Positions 63,424 through 64,000 of a stretch of 64,000 nucleotides of DNA are shown in pieces. A model generated the notes under the pieces. That model was given only the letters and a program-made list of their open reading frames with translations. It did no database searches and was not told the origin of the DNA. This DNA comes from Cognatiluteimonas profundi (GTDB taxonomy: Bacteria; Pseudomonadota; Gammaproteobacteria; Xanthomonadales; Xanthomonadaceae). The translations under genes were made by a program, and so were the position numbers. The DNA is taken from contig NZ_VKHQ01000005.1 of NCBI RefSeq assembly GCF_009792795.1, positions 248,001 to 312,000 of the forward strand, read 5' to 3'. The stretch's first letter is position 1. Every line of letters begins with the position of its first letter.

Positions 63424-64000
63424 TCAGATGATCGAACGGTCCCGGCAGTAATCGAGGAACCGCTCGTGGACGACCTGCCATGCCTCGGCGTCCGGCTGCT
63501 CGCCAGCTGGTTGTCGATCGACAAGGTCATGGACAGCCTGGGCTCGCAGGAACGTCGGCGATTCGCGCAACAACTCCAGGTTTTGCTCCCGCTTGTCATC
63601 GACCCGCGAGGAGTTCAGTTTCCGGCAAAGCGGCAACAGGCAGTCGGGCGAATACGGCTCGCCGAGGAACGAGCACAAGTCCATGAACAACGCTTCGGGC
63701 TGCTGGGCAATCCGGCCAAAAGCGAGCCGGAACACACGGCCGCTCCCGAGACCGCGCTCGGCATACCACGCGTTTTCCGTATGCGCGATCCAGGTTTCCA
63801 AGCCCTGGTCCAGCGCCTGTGGCTCCGCCCCCACCGTGTCGAACGACTCCAGCGATGTCGCCACTTCGTCCGGTCGTCGCAGGTTGTGGATGAACTGCGC
63901 ATCCGGAAACATCTCGGCCAGCGCCCAGATGAAAAACGTGTTGAGCGGCGTGCCGTCGACCCAGCGGCGCTTGGGATCGCTCGCCCTGCGCTGGATCTGC
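63424..64000 (-). CDS. sulfotransferase family protein, N-terminus beyond window edge
   Basis: The 3' part (191 codons plus stop) of a sulfotransferase-like gene that continues off the right edge on the minus strand. Visible are RWVDGTPLNTFFIWALAEMF and FPDAQFIHNLRRPDEVATSL, the conserved 3'-phosphate-binding part of PAPS-dependent sulfotransferases, then RLAFGRIAQQPEALFMDLCSFLGEP near the C-terminus. The P-loop half is outside the window. An internal Met at 63912 is not the start. It lies 32 bases before the giant glycosyltransferase and is probably co-transcribed. Confidence 0.85.
   Translation of the reverse strand, partial: QIQRRASDPKRRWVDGTPLNTFFIWALAEMFPDAQFIHNLRRPDEVATSLESFDTVGAEPQALDQGLETWIAHTENAWYAERGLGSGRVFRLAFGRIAQQPEALFMDLCSFLGEPYSPDCLLPLCRKLNSSRVDDKREQNLELLRESPTFLRAQAVHDLVDRQPAGEQPDAEAWQVVHERFLDYCRDRSII

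Noticed and set aside
63424..63912. Short complete sulfotransferase starting at the Met at 63912
   Set aside because: The open frame continues with family-conserved residues to the right window edge, so this Met is internal and the gene is cut by the window.

Overview
The window is GC-rich, densely packed bacterial chromosome. Gene content and order point to the Xanthomonadaceae/Lysobacteraceae (Xanthomonas, Lysobacter or Luteimonas-like). The evidence is a type II secretion (T2SS) operon in the Xanthomonas xps order E-F-G-H-I-J-K-L-M-N-D with no classical gspC, a fused CysN-CysC next to CysD, etfB-etfA flanking a surface-polysaccharide cluster, and RibB carrying a decayed GTP cyclohydrolase II domain. 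No rRNA, tRNA, CRISPR array, transposase or prophage gene was recognised. The species cannot be fixed from the sequence alone.

Layout. 1-5.7 kb (minus strand): glyA, nrdR, ribD, a methyltransferase, ribE, ribB(A) and a window-truncated ribH, almost all with overlapping stop and start codons. 5.9-8.4 kb (plus): ettA and pyrF, closed by a long REP-like inverted repeat. 8.5-21 kb (minus): the complete T2SS operon gspE to gspD, followed without a break by two glycosyltransferase-type genes. 21-29 kb: purL, a DsbC-like lipoprotein, xerD, an RDD membrane protein and a ThrE-type exporter. 29-33 kb (plus): a four-gene Mla/Mce-type lipid ABC transporter. 33-43 kb: alkB, ETF-ubiquinone oxidoreductase, a secreted metallopeptidase with six tandem FG-GAP/VCBS repeats, cysNC-cysD and etfB-etfA. 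43-47 kb: a second, paralogous metallopeptidase and the two subunits of a 3-oxoacid CoA-transferase. 47-64 kb: a surface-polysaccharide (O-antigen-like) cluster. It holds a PhyH dioxygenase, several methyltransferases, WbqC, a GtrB-like glycosyltransferase, a NeuD-like acyltransferase, a beta-propeller protein, an SMR-type small membrane protein, WecE, a polytopic membrane protein, Wzm/Wzt, a giant sulfotransferase/GT2/GT4 protein and a truncated sulfotransferase.

How the parts fit. The T2SS can export the two signal-bearing metallopeptidases, though this is inference. CysNC-CysD make APS and then PAPS, the donor needed by the two sulfotransferase-type domains at 60-64 kb, which suggests sulfated surface glycans. 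Wzm/Wzt would export an ABC-dependent polysaccharide. A GtrB-like transferase, a small SMR-type membrane protein and a multi-spanning protein could form a periplasmic side-group decoration system. EtfA/EtfB and ETF-QO are the two ends of one electron-transfer route, separated by about 6 kb.

Structural oddities include three in-frame tandem duplications: 51-bp units at the start of gspI, 15-bp units in the signal peptide of the lipid-transporter lipoprotein, and a 21-bp unit in the coiled coil of the giant glycosyltransferase. A direct repeat also duplicates the 3' end of the RDD gene. No clearly new system is proven. The best candidates are the sulfotransferase-linked polysaccharide cluster and its Gtr-like module.
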